Source: an uncultured bacterium
GTDB taxonomy: Bacteria > Verrucomicrobiota > Kiritimatiellia > PWTM01
Length of the DNA: 48,704 nucleotides
NCBI GenBank assembly: GCA_938005705.1
Contig: CALLML010000034.1
Location: 1 to 48,704, forward strand
Direction of reading: 5' to 3'
The notes beneath the pieces were generated by a model. The model worked only from the letters and a program-made list of their open reading frames with translations, had not been told where the DNA came from and did no database searches. Shown piece after piece: positions 1 through 7,809 of this stretch (positions are counted from its first letter, which is position 1; every line of letters begins with the position of its first letter). The position numbers and the translations under genes are program-made.

Positions 1-136
1 AGCGCCGCTTCAGGGGCCCATACCGCAGGCCGCCGCGGCGGGGCCCCAACTCCGCCGTGGCGCCTGTCTTACCCGGCCTGTGGGATGGCATCAATGCGAA
101 AAATCCCGGGGGTTCGGGGCAGTGCCCCCGAGTCTT

Positions 137-442
137 GCCCATACGAAACAGCGAGGAGCCTGATTTGATAATCACTTGCGGGTAGCACAAGCCGAGCGCC
201 TGCGTTTTGATCTTGCCCTCACAGGGGCGATTTGATAATTCGCTCGGTCATCTTGCCTATACTTTTACCAGTTTTGATCTTGCCCTCACAGGGGCGATTT
301 GATAATCAAAAATTAAGGCGATGTTGTTTGAGGAGACGGTTTTGATCTTGCCCTCACAGGGGCGATTTGATAATACTCTTGCCCTATCAACGGCGAAACT
401 AATTCGGTTTTGATCTTGCCCTCACAGGGGCGATTTGATAAT
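137..442 (+). CRISPR. Type II-C CRISPR array, four perfect 36-bp repeats plus one degenerate repeat
   Basis: Identical 36-bp repeats lie at 204-239, 271-306, 339-374 and 407-442. Each begins GTTTTGATCTTGCCCTC and ends GCGATTTGATAAT. Spacers are 240-270, 307-338 and 375-406 (31-32 bp), and a further spacer-length unit (173-203) separates the first perfect repeat from a degenerate repeat ending at 172, which keeps only the last 11 bases. The crRNA strand is plus, because the tracrRNA candidate near cas9 carries GATCAAAAC, the exact complement of the repeat start. The array is therefore transcribed towards the minus-strand cas genes. Each repeat ends in GATAAT, one mismatch from a -10 box, with TTGCCC 15 bp upstream. 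Repeat-borne promoters are known for type II-C arrays such as that of Neisseria meningitidis; their use here is inferred. The flank at 1-136 shows no gene, only a short GGGGC-AGT-GCCCC hairpin at 116-128. Confidence 0.97.
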
Positions 443-448
443 AGGTGT

Positions 449-479
449 GCGGAAGTGGTTATATAAGAGCCACTTCCGC
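449..479. terminator. Perfect 10-bp inverted repeat between array and cas2, possible bidirectional terminator
   Basis: The arms GCGGAAGTGG (449-458) and CCACTTCCGC (470-479) are perfectly complementary around an 11-nt AT-rich loop. The element lies between the last CRISPR repeat, which is read rightwards, and the cas2 stop codon at 481, which is read leftwards. A stem here would suit termination of both converging transcripts. There is no T-run on either strand, so it is not a canonical intrinsic terminator. A protein-binding site or a processing structure is also possible. Confidence 0.5.
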
Positions 480-480
480 G

Positions 481-777
481 CTACCATATCAGCACGGATT
501 CGTGTAGCTGACGGATTCGGTTCGCCGTCTCGATGGCTTCCGTGATCAAGATCTGGGCGCTCCAAACACTCTCATCCATGGGAAAGAGCCGAACGTCGCC
601 TACCACAAACGCCGCCAACCGCTTCATGTGGCGAATGACGCGCTCGCATTCGTGGTCCTCGCCCTTGAACAGATAGATGCTGTACTGCACCCGTTGCGCC
701 CCCAGTTTCTCGAATTCCTTCCGCAGGAACGTCTGGTGGCGGGTATCCGGACAATCATAGGCAAGCATCACGAGCAT
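481..777 (-). CDS. cas2: CRISPR-associated endonuclease Cas2
   Basis: This 98-residue protein has the length and ferredoxin-like pattern of Cas2. It opens MLVMLAYDCPDT, where the first strand carries the conserved aspartate after YD. A middle section (VQYSIYLFKG) matches the second strand and loop, and FVVGDVRLFPMDE matches the late strand. Cas2 dimers bridge two Cas1 dimers in the spacer-integration complex. The ATG at 777 lies inside the end of cas1 (23-nt overlap), so the two are probably translationally coupled. It is the last gene of the cas9-cas1-cas2 operon and ends just before the inverted repeat bordering the array. No Csn2 or Cas4 gene is present, which points to subtype II-C. Confidence 0.95.
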   Translation of the reverse strand: MLVMLAYDCPDTRHQTFLRKEFEKLGAQRVQYSIYLFKGEDHECERVIRHMKRLAAFVVGDVRLFPMDESVWSAQILITEAIETANRIRQLHESVLIW

Positions 778-1675
778 GCAGTTCGAACGGGTGGAACTTC
801 TCCCGCCCTCCCAACGAACGGACGAAAGACTCGATCATCAGCCGAATAATGGAGCGCAACCGGTATGCCTTGCCTCGGTACAGAAACCGCTCCTCCATCA
901 TCCCCGCGAAATGCGCGGCCATGCGCTCCGGCGCCTCCATGTCGTCCCAGTGCCGCAACAGCGTCAGCTCCACCGTACAGCGCAGCGGCTCGATCAGATC
1001 GCACACCAGGCTCGGACGGCTCCGCCGCAGCCGGTGAATCAGACCCACGCTCGTGTCCAGCCCGCACGCCAGACACTGCCAGGCAATGGCGTGGTAGAGA
1101 AATCCATATCCGTAATTCAGCGCCACGTTCAACGGCTGGGTCGGCGCTCGGCGCTCCCGCGCGAACAAATCCTGCTTCATTGCCTCGAAATAGCGCGGCC
1201 AGAAAAAACGCGCGTACCGCGATTCGAGGCTCAGAATCCGGCTGTAGGAGTTTTCCTTGAGCACCGGTTTGTCCGACAAAATGGGATTGAAAGTCCTCAA
1301 CATGAGGTGCTGGTTGCAAACTTTCGTGTAGAGCAGATCACTGGCGTATTGCGTGGCCTGCCGCGGCGTCAACCGGCACAAACGCCAGAGGACCGTCGGA
1401 TTGACATGCCGTTCGCGGGGCGCGAGCGAGAAGGTCGCCCATTTGCGCGCGCTTCGGTCCCATCTCGCCATGACTACGGGACATTGCGACGCCAGCCGCT
1501 CAAGCGCCGTTTGGGACCATCGCGCGCGGTGGCTGAAGCACTGCACACTGCCAAGCGCGGCAATCGCCACCCGCTTGTCGCCGGATATCAGATGATCCGA
1601 TTCCACCCGGAGATCCGGGCTTTCATAGACGAGAATCAGATGATGAATCACGTGAACGCATCGCCTCGGTCTCAC
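755..1675 (-). CDS. cas1: CRISPR-associated integrase Cas1
   Basis: This is the spacer-integration nuclease, 306 residues from the GTG at 1675. The N-terminal beta-sandwich includes LVYESPDLRVES, a pattern typical of type II Cas1. The metal-binding triad is visible as E151 (in LESRYARFFW), H204 (in GLIHR) and D216 (in CDLIEPLR), and the helical core has LNYGYGFLYH. The start is uncertain. A second in-frame GTG at 1651 gives an N-terminus beginning just before IHHLILVYES, closer to usual Cas1 starts. Either choice overlaps the 3' end of cas9 (stop at 1623-1625), so the genes are tightly coupled. All catalytic residues are intact, so the adaptation module looks functional. Confidence 0.95.
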   Translation of the reverse strand: MRPRRCVHVIHHLILVYESPDLRVESDHLISGDKRVAIAALGSVQCFSHRARWSQTALERLASQCPVVMARWDRSARKWATFSLAPRERHVNPTVLWRLCRLTPRQATQYASDLLYTKVCNQHLMLRTFNPILSDKPVLKENSYSRILSLESRYARFFWPRYFEAMKQDLFARERRAPTQPLNVALNYGYGFLYHAIAWQCLACGLDTSVGLIHRLRRSRPSLVCDLIEPLRCTVELTLLRHWDDMEAPERMAAHFAGMMEERFLYRGKAYRLRSIIRLMIESFVRSLGGREKFHPFELHARDACL

Positions 1676-4600
1676 GGAGCAAACGCGCCAACAAGGATGG
1701 TGAAGAAGGCCGCCAACCCGTTTCGACCTTGTCCGTCGCCGATTTTTTCAACGGCGTGGTCTGAAAATCTTCGTGTTCGGCCAGAGTCATGGTGATTTCG
1801 CCCGAGTCCTTGATCGCAGTGACTCTGAGCCATAGCCGTGCGATCGGTTCCCTGCCCTCGTCGGTCAATCGAAGCTTGCCGTCCTCGCGGGGCCCGAACG
1901 GTGCGAGCAGCAGATCGCCTTTGCGGATGACCCCCACTCTCTCGGTCGCGCCCTCGGGGCGTCGAATCGCCAGCGGTCGGCCCCACATGCGCCGGTAGGC
2001 GGCGATATTACGGGCCGTGGGAACCGGAAATGAGTAGTATTCCCATACCGGTTGTCCTTGCGGGTCGAGCTTGGGCTGGCCCTTGCGATCCCGCTTCAGT
2101 CCGCGCCAGATTTCGAGTCTGTCGAAGGTTTCCGTCGCGCCTTTGATACCGATCAGTCGGTATTCTCGGCGGCCATCGCGACTGCGATAGGCGGGCGCGC
2201 CGGGCGCTGTGCGCGCATCCGTCAGGTGCGGAAAACGCGCGAACTCGTTTTTCTGTTGTTCGATGGGGAGCCTCAGACAGTACACGGGAGTTCCATCCCG
2301 CAGTCGAAGGGGATGCTCCTCGATGGGGCGCGGATCGTTGACCCAGCGTTCGATCTCGGCGTCCGATAGTTGATCGGGACGCAAGCCTGCGAGGCGAATG
2401 TACTTTTGAAGCGGATCGGGAATGTACTTTTGAAGCGGATCGGGGTTGACGAGGATATTTTCACTCCCCTTTTTTTTATTCTTCGTTTTGCTGATCGCGA
2501 CCCGTCGCCACGAGGAACATTGTTCATCCTGCAGGCTGACCGGCTGCTCCAAACTACGCGCCTCTTTGGAATGCCGCGGTCGAATTCGAAAAACCCGGCA
2601 GGAAAGCGGGTCGGCCTTTTCGATCGAGGCGATGTTCGGCGCCAGTTCGGGCAAGGGAGTGAGCCGTGCGGCGTCGCCCTGAGATCGGGTTTCGAAAATG
2701 CCGCCATACAAGACATGATTGAGTCCGTCGCCGGGCGGAATCTGGGCCAGCACGCCGGCATCCCACATATGATGACGCAGGTTGCCCCGGTTTTTAACCA
2801 GAACGGTGGGACCCGGAATATCGAGCGCTCGAAAGTATTCATCCGGCAGGTTTTCTTTCCAGGCCTCGCGGCAGGCGGCGGTCAGCGCGCCGGCAGGGGT
2901 CGCCACGCGGCGCCGCTCTTCGCGTTCGCGTGCGCGCGCGCGCTCCGTCGGATCGGGGATGTGCGCCACGCACTGTTCGATGCCCAGCCACTCGACGACT
3001 CTGCGCCGCAACTCCCGAGCCAGTTGGGCCGTCCGCGTGAGGTTCTCCCATGGCGGACAGCCCTCTTCGTTCCACAAAAACACCGCCTTCTTGCGCTCGC
3101 TCCACCGCATTTTCGCGCACCCTTCGAGCGCCTTTTCATAGCCAAGCCATTCCACGGGCGTTCGGTTCCCTTTTTCCTTGTTCGTCGCGCGGCGCGTGAT
3201 GACGAGGTTCTCCATGAGCGTCAATCCGCCCCGGCTCTCGGGATAGATGTGCTCAAGTTCCAAATCCGGCGCCAGCGGGTCTCGCCCCAGCGATTCGCCG
3301 GTGTAGGGGCAAAAGCCCTCACCGGCAGCGTTCGATTGTTCGTGAAATAGAAAGAGCCGACGCGCCTGCTCGTCGTTCAGGACATGAAAATCGTATCCAT
3401 ATTTCTCGGCAATGGCGCGGCGTTCCTCCCGACGGGCCTTTTGCTCGTTTTGTAATTCCCTTCTCTGTTTGGTGTTGCGCGGCAGGTCGCGAACGCTTTC
3501 GATCACGACATAATCCGGAACGGTTTTCCCGTCCAGACGGTCGCGCAAATCCACAGTCTCGCCCGTATCCAGGCGCAACTGGCCGGCGAAGAGACGCCGC
3601 AAAATACCGTGATAGCGCGGAATGCCGTCGCGCCGGTCTTTCGGCTGGCCGGTGACGGGGTCATACTGCCGTGGGTCGCCGAGCAAGAAGTCCACCTGCG
3701 GGTGGAAGGCGCGCTGACCGCCCGGTTGCTTGCGCCATTCGTAGTAGCCGCTGTCGCGGAGACGGGCGCGGATCGCTTCCGGGTCGAGATTGGCGCCCCT
3801 GTTCGTCGCCAGGTCGAACAGCGTTTCCGCGGTCTTTTCCGCGAGGGGCGCTTTACCGCGCAAGGTGGAAAGTTTTGGCTTGAGCAGATCCTTGAGTTGG
3901 TCAAAGAAATCCTTGTTCATCCGGCTCGCGGTATCGGGGACCAATTGGCCTACGGCCTTGCCGATCATTTTTTTCACATCGGGAGCGCGAGGCCGCGGTT
4001 GCCGCCCCCGCCAGGCGGCGCCGTCGGCTTCGACAAAAAGAAGCGCTTCCCGAATAATTTCCGGGGAGACGTAGGCGCGTCCGCCCGTGGCCAGCTCCAC
4101 CCGACGTTCGGCCAAAAATTGTATCACTTTCCAGCGACGGATCGCGCCGGCGCCCGCGGACGCGCGCCGATATTCGCCCGGCGGCAGGAGGCCGGCGGCG
4201 ACCAAGTGCGCGGCCAGGAGGCAACGGCCCTCGCGCCGCTCCCAAAGCTTTCGCGCCTCGATCGGCGTGCGGCGGTGGTAATCCATGATGCTTTCGTGGC
4301 GGGGGTCGTATTCTTCCTCACTGTTTTTCCGTCTGCCAATTAGTTTCACCAGGGCTTCCTCGAAACGGTCAGCGGGGAAAAAATGCCGATGCCGCTCGCA
4401 AATTTGGCGCAGATGCGCTTTGACCAGTTCTCTCGGAAAATTATGTCCGCGCGCCGCCACCCGCAGATTGACATGCTGCCGCTCTCGCAGGTGTTCTTCC
4501 AGCATCTGGCGGATGGGATCGGATTGATAGCGCGCAATCGTTTCATCAAGAATCCGTAAGGCCTCGGCCCTTTTTTCCTCGTTCAAATCGCCAAATTCCT

Positions 4601-5198
4601 GGACGATCATTTTCAATTCAGCGCCATAGTCCGACGGAAGGACGCCGCGCTTGCCCCATGCGCGGATGTTTTCGAGATTTAGATCATCTCCCCAGGGATA
4701 GGCGGGGTTCTCGTCGCGAAACAGGAGATGGTAGTCATAACCGCGATGCCGCACGCAGTGGCGGATGCAAACGACCAGGGCTTCAGGGCTCGCGAGCGCT
4801 TTATCCTCCGAAGCGGCCCGCCAGCGATGATCGAAGGCCCGCTCGAACGCACGCGGATTTGCCCAAAGCGCCTCGGCGCGCTCCGCGCTGAGCAGGCCGT
4901 ATTCCACAACCCAGCGTTTCAACAGCCGATCTCGACGGCGGCGCGACTGGCGCGCATGGCGCGCCGCGCGCAATTGACGGCGATGTTTGAGCGGCGCCGC
5001 CTCCGGCAGCGATGCCAGAAACGTGCCGCGAAACAGACATTCCGGCCCTTTACGCAACCAGACCCCAATGCCTTCGATGCCGATGTCGAGGCCCAACACC
5101 AGCGCAGAGCGGTAGAACTCATGGTTATGCCAGCGCTCCAGAATCGCGCGGCGGATGGCAACGGCTTCGGCGGGCGTTCTCGTAACTTCGTCTTTCAT
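1623..5198 (-). CDS. cas9: Cas9 endonuclease, type II-C, 1191 residues
   Basis: This is the RNA-guided DNA nuclease of the locus. RuvC-I is LGLDIGIEGIG with D38, after an unusually long 37-residue lead. An arginine-rich bridge helix covers about 72-97, and the REC lobe runs from about 100 to 555. RuvC-II is VIESVRDL (E567). The HNH motif is ELEHIYPESRGG with H650, then N664 and N673 in a TNKEKGNRTP context. RuvC-III is HHMWDAGVLA (H809/H810, D813). All nuclease residues are therefore present, although Glu replaces the usual Asp before the HNH histidine. The start is set by GGAGG at 5204-5208, five bases before the ATG at 5198; an upstream ATG at 5213 has no such site. At about residues 919-934, in the C-terminal WED/PAM-interacting half, the block PDPLQKYI is duplicated in tandem. 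The length is at the long end for II-C. Its guide partner is the divergent RNA at 5221-5351. Confidence 0.97.
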   Translation of the reverse strand: MKDEVTRTPAEAVAIRRAILERWHNHEFYRSALVLGLDIGIEGIGVWLRKGPECLFRGTFLASLPEAAPLKHRRQLRAARHARQSRRRRDRLLKRWVVEYGLLSAERAEALWANPRAFERAFDHRWRAASEDKALASPEALVVCIRHCVRHRGYDYHLLFRDENPAYPWGDDLNLENIRAWGKRGVLPSDYGAELKMIVQEFGDLNEEKRAEALRILDETIARYQSDPIRQMLEEHLRERQHVNLRVAARGHNFPRELVKAHLRQICERHRHFFPADRFEEALVKLIGRRKNSEEEYDPRHESIMDYHRRTPIEARKLWERREGRCLLAAHLVAAGLLPPGEYRRASAGAGAIRRWKVIQFLAERRVELATGGRAYVSPEIIREALLFVEADGAAWRGRQPRPRAPDVKKMIGKAVGQLVPDTASRMNKDFFDQLKDLLKPKLSTLRGKAPLAEKTAETLFDLATNRGANLDPEAIRARLRDSGYYEWRKQPGGQRAFHPQVDFLLGDPRQYDPVTGQPKDRRDGIPRYHGILRRLFAGQLRLDTGETVDLRDRLDGKTVPDYVVIESVRDLPRNTKQRRELQNEQKARREERRAIAEKYGYDFHVLNDEQARRLFLFHEQSNAAGEGFCPYTGESLGRDPLAPDLELEHIYPESRGGLTLMENLVITRRATNKEKGNRTPVEWLGYEKALEGCAKMRWSERKKAVFLWNEEGCPPWENLTRTAQLARELRRRVVEWLGIEQCVAHIPDPTERARAREREERRRVATPAGALTAACREAWKENLPDEYFRALDIPGPTVLVKNRGNLRHHMWDAGVLAQIPPGDGLNHVLYGGIFETRSQGDAARLTPLPELAPNIASIEKADPLSCRVFRIRPRHSKEARSLEQPVSLQDEQCSSWRRVAISKTKNKKKGSENILVNPDPLQKYIPDPLQKYIRLAGLRPDQLSDAEIERWVNDPRPIEEHPLRLRDGTPVYCLRLPIEQQKNEFARFPHLTDARTAPGAPAYRSRDGRREYRLIGIKGATETFDRLEIWRGLKRDRKGQPKLDPQGQPVWEYYSFPVPTARNIAAYRRMWGRPLAIRRPEGATERVGVIRKGDLLLAPFGPREDGKLRLTDEGREPIARLWLRVTAIKDSGEITMTLAEHEDFQTTPLKKSATDKVETGWRPSSPSLLARLLRETEAMRSRDSSSDSRL
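2397..2444 (-). repeat. Tandem 24-bp in-frame duplication inside cas9
   Basis: Two identical 24-bp units occupy 2397-2420 and 2421-2444. Each encodes eight codons and the reading frame is kept, giving PDPLQKYI twice in succession. Perfect identity at the DNA level suggests a recent slippage or duplication event, or an assembly artefact. It lies between the RuvC-III segment and the C-terminal PAM-interacting region, next to a lysine-rich stretch (KTKNKKKG). Confidence 0.9.
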
Positions 5199-5203
5199 AT
5201 TGA

Positions 5204-5208
5204 CCTCC
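5204..5208 (-). promoter_or_regulatory. Shine-Dalgarno site deciding the cas9 start
   Basis: On the minus strand GGAGG stands five bases before the ATG at 5198. The alternative in-frame ATG at 5213 would place this site inside the coding sequence, so the shorter protein starting MKDEV is preferred. Confidence 0.8.
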
Positions 5209-5220
5209 GGCATGATGATG

Positions 5221-5351
5221 TCGCACTATAGTCCCGGATCAAAACCTTGTGGAGAGGGATTTTCCCGAGGGTCGGCCTGAGAGCCCCAACGCGAAAGCGT
5301 GCCACAACTCCGGCTTCTGAAACGACCGCCGACGGCGGTCGTTTCTTTTTT
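5221..5351 (+). ncRNA. Candidate tracrRNA, divergent from cas9
   Basis: GATCAAAAC at 5237-5245 is the exact reverse complement of the first nine bases of the CRISPR repeat; G5236 can add a G-U pair. Further upstream, TCCC (5232-5235) and TCGC (5221-5224) could pair with GGGG and GCGA in the repeat around an internal loop. After the anti-repeat come small stems: GGGA-TTT-TCCC at about 5256-5266, and ACGC-GAAA-GCGT at 5289-5300, a GNRA-capped stem. The RNA ends in a perfect 12-bp terminator. This is the order expected of a tracrRNA: anti-repeat, stems, terminator. The 5' end is not resolved. TTGACC at 5200-5205 is a good -35 match and TATAGT at 5227-5232 a good -10, but they are 21 bp apart. 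If that -10 is used, the RNA would start near 5239. Confidence 0.85.
5319..5351 (+). terminator. Intrinsic terminator of the tracrRNA
   Basis: GAAACGACCGCC (5319-5330) and GGCGGTCGTTTC (5334-5345) form a perfect 12-bp stem with a GAC loop, followed by six T residues (5346-5351). It is a textbook Rho-independent terminator for plus-strand transcription, and the only transcript it can serve here is the tracrRNA candidate. Confidence 0.93.
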
Positions 5352-5478
5352 CATCTTCCCATGCCCTGTATACCTGCGACCGCCGCCCCATGGCGCACGA
5401 TGGGGATTCCATTTGATTTGTGCCGACGCCGTCGTATGGTGTCGGGTATAGATTCTTGTCGTTGCGATAGTAGTTCTC

Positions 5479-6381
5479 ATGCATAAGTCCGCGATCCAGC
5501 ATTTTGCGGCGGGCCTGTTGATGGCGATAGCGGGCACAAGCGCACGGGGCGAGCCGGTATCTTCCCGTCCTGTTCCGTCGGCTCCCCCGTCTGTATCCGT
5601 CGAAGGCGTGGCGCTCCAGATTGCGCCAGCCAATACCGGGGCAGGTGGCCGTCTGAGCACCTTTGAATACGGCGGCAGTGGCAGCTACCGTTTGGCCGTA
5701 CCGTTCGGCTCCGTACGGATCGGGGGAGGGTGGCGGCGCGTCCGCATAAATGCGAGCGGCTTTGAAAATGTGAAGTGGAAAGATTTGGAGGGCGACTACG
5801 AACGAAAGTCGGTTCGTCTGTTCTTTCTGCGTCCGGGCCGATGGACCTGGACGGCGACCGCAAACTTGGAAACATCCCACCGCGCCGGCGCTGATCATCA
5901 GGAAGGGCTATCCGCCTTCGGGCTTGTTGCGGCGCAGACCGAGGTTTCTCGCAAACTCCGGCTTGGCGGCGGCGTGCTGGCCCTCTTTCCCCTCGATGGC
6001 GATCCGCTAGTGATACCCGTTCCGGTTGTCGAGTATCGTTGGAGTCCGGAATGGGCGCTGTCGCTTGAACGCGGTCTGGCGCTGTGGTATCGCCCAAGCG
6101 GCGGTTCTCAATCGTTTTTCCTGCACGTGACGCCCGAAGGTTGTCGTTATCGGCTGCCGATGGATTCCGCCCATGCGCCAGACGGAATGCTCGCGCATGA
6201 GCGGATTGACAGTCGGATTGGATGGGTTTGCTCCCTTGCGCCCGGAGTCCGGTTTCGTGGGTTTGTCGGGACCACGTTTGCCCAGGAATTCGCCGTCAAG
6301 GATTCCGATCGCCGCACCGTCGAACGTGCACGGACAGACCCGACTCTTACCGCCGGTCTTGAAGCGGTTATTGCGTTCTGA
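5479..6381 (+). CDS. Predicted outer-membrane beta-barrel protein (DUF6268-like)
   Basis: This 300-residue protein has a signal-peptide-like start (hydrophobic HFAAGLLMAIAGTSA followed by ARG). The rest is alternating short strands rich in Gly, Trp and aromatic residues, such as GSVRIGGGWRRVRI and RLGGGVLALFP, and it ends in Phe (LEAVIAF) as many outer-membrane barrels do. It resembles the DUF6268 type of outer-membrane proteins often seen in PVC bacteria, but that is recognition by eye and the function is unknown. It is a single gene, divergent from the cas operon with the tracrRNA between them, and it converges on rnfA with only 32 bp between stops. No strong ribosome site is visible before the ATG at 5479. 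Confidence 0.65.
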   Translation: MHKSAIQHFAAGLLMAIAGTSARGEPVSSRPVPSAPPSVSVEGVALQIAPANTGAGGRLSTFEYGGSGSYRLAVPFGSVRIGGGWRRVRINASGFENVKWKDLEGDYERKSVRLFFLRPGRWTWTATANLETSHRAGADHQEGLSAFGLVAAQTEVSRKLRLGGGVLALFPLDGDPLVIPVPVVEYRWSPEWALSLERGLALWYRPSGGSQSFFLHVTPEGCRYRLPMDSAHAPDGMLAHERIDSRIGWVCSLAPGVRFRGFVGTTFAQEFAVKDSDRRTVERARTDPTLTAGLEAVIAF

Positions 6382-6413
6382 GGATGGAATTTGCCGGAAC
6401 GGCCCGCTCGCGG

Positions 6414-7154
6414 CTACGGCGCCGGAAGGGCGGCGGACTCGGCGGTCGCCGGCGGTTTCGGAGAGAGACGGCGGGCCAGGTTCGCATCCATGCCCGTGAA
6501 CCCCATGAATGCGAGGGCGAGAATGCCGGCGATGATCATCGTAATGCCCGGTCCCTTCAGAGGCGCCGGCACATCGCAATGATCCAATTCTTCCCGAATG
6601 CCGCCCATCAAAACGATCGCAATGAGAAAACCGAATCCAGCGAAGAACGCGAATATAATCGCTTTGTCCAGCCCCCAGGGTTCCGTCACCGGCGCGCCGG
6701 TCACGGGGACATGTTTCATGACCTCAAGGCAGGAAAACAATATGACGCAATTGGTCGTGATCAGGGGCAGAAACACGCCGAACGACTTATAGAGCGGCGG
6801 GAAGAATTTCCGCACGTACAGCTCGACGAACTGCACAGCCCACGCGATGACGAAGATATAGACGATATAGTTCAGAATGCTGAGGTCCACGGTCGCGGTG
6901 GATCCGGGCCGCACCGCTCGCCACACCCACGTAGTCAGTGGCGCGCCCGGGGCCAGGATGAAATAAGTCATCAGCCACGAGAGCGTGGCCGCAATGGTCA
7001 CAACAAACGTCACCGCCGCGCCCATGCCGAAGGCGGTGTCTAGCCGCCGCGAGACACCGATGAATGGGCAATTCCCCACGAAATAGTGGAAAACCATGTT
7101 GTTGATGAGCGCTGTCGAAATCGCCAGCAGCAGGATGGAAGTGAGGTAGGTCAT
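6414..7154 (-). CDS. rnfA: Rnf electron-transport complex subunit RnfA
   Basis: RnfA is a six-helix integral membrane subunit of the Rnf complex, which couples electron flow between ferredoxin and NAD to ion movement across the membrane. Recognisable family blocks are [33 protein letters not shown] and [18 protein letters not shown], then [14 protein letters not shown]. The cysteines in the NCPF and TTNC half-helix motifs, which hold an iron centre in Rnf/Nqr homologues, are present. At 246 residues it is about 50 longer than the usual 190-195. The excess lies in loops after helices 2 and 4 ([23 protein letters not shown]) and in a proline-rich tail. It is last in the operon, so RnfB does not follow it as it does in some other bacteria. 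Confidence 0.93.
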   Translation of the reverse strand: MTYLTSILLLAISTALINNMVFHYFVGNCPFIGVSRRLDTAFGMGAAVTFVVTIAATLSWLMTYFILAPGAPLTTWVWRAVRPGSTATVDLSILNYIVYIFVIAWAVQFVELYVRKFFPPLYKSFGVFLPLITTNCVILFSCLEVMKHVPVTGAPVTEPWGLDKAIIFAFFAGFGFLIAIVLMGGIREELDHCDVPAPLKGPGITMIIAGILALAFMGFTGMDANLARRLSPKPPATAESAALPAP

Positions 7155-7161
7155 AGTTGTC

Positions 7162-7809
7162 TCAGGCCGACTTTCGCCGCGCCGTCAGGATGTTGAACAC
7201 GCCGAGCAGCAACCCCAACGTCAAAAAGGCGCCTGGCGGAAGAATCATGATAATCCAGGGAGACCATACTTCGGCCGGCGCCGTCGGAATCACGCGCCAG
7301 CCGAGCCATTTGCCGAACCACGTGCCGAAACCGAGAATCTCGCGGACGGTCGCGATGCTCATCAGGCCCAGAGCGAAACCGAGCCCCTGTCCCAGCGCAT
7401 CCGCCGCGGCCGTGCCCACCGACTGTTTGGAGGCGCAAATCTCGCACCGGGCGATGATGACACAATTGACGATGATCAGCGGAATATAAGGCCCGAGCTG
7501 TTTGCTCATGTCGTAGAGAAACGCGGCCAGAAAGCGATCGGCGATTGTGACGAAGGTGGCAATCGTCAGGGTGAAGATCAGAATGCGCAGGTGAGGCTTG
7601 AGCAGAGGGCGAATCAGGCTGATGAGGACATTCGAACACAGTAGCACGAACAGCGCCGCGCCACCCATCGTCAGCGCGCCTTCCATGCTGTTCGTCACCG
7701 CCAGCGAGGGGCAGATCCCCAGAATCTGGCGGTAAACCGGATTCTCGGGGATCAGACCGCCGATGAAGCGTTCTACCGGCGTAGGTCCGTCGTTTCCGCG
7801 ATCGCTCAT
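7162..7809 (-). CDS. rnfE: Rnf electron-transport complex subunit RnfE
   Basis: A 215-residue membrane subunit homologous to RnfA, arranged in opposite topology in the complex. Family signatures are [20 protein letters not shown] near the N-terminus, then [18 protein letters not shown] and the C-terminal [16 protein letters not shown]. Cysteines in LGICP and VNCV match the iron-binding positions of the RnfA/RnfE pair. The ATG overlaps the stop of rnfG (ATGA, 7806-7809), so translation is coupled. rnfA follows after 7 bp. Confidence 0.95.
   Translation of the reverse strand: MSDRGNDGPTPVERFIGGLIPENPVYRQILGICPSLAVTNSMEGALTMGGAALFVLLCSNVLISLIRPLLKPHLRILIFTLTIATFVTIADRFLAAFLYDMSKQLGPYIPLIIVNCVIIARCEICASKQSVGTAAADALGQGLGFALGLMSIATVREILGFGTWFGKWLGWRVIPTAPAEVWSPWIIMILPPGAFLTLGLLLGVFNILTARRKSA

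Noticed and set aside
776-1795. Long plus-strand open frame opposite cas1 and the end of cas9
   Set aside because: It is antisense to two genes with clear catalytic motifs, and its translation (rich in Arg, Pro, Gln and His) resembles no family. High GC content keeps such frames open.
2370-3350. Plus-strand open frame of 326 codons opposite cas9
   Set aside because: It runs antisense through the HNH and RuvC-III segments and has no recognisable domain or ribosome site.
137-5351. Type II-A or II-B assignment of the CRISPR locus
   Set aside because: No csn2 or cas4 gene is present beside cas9-cas1-cas2, and repeat-end promoters with a converging array fit II-C.
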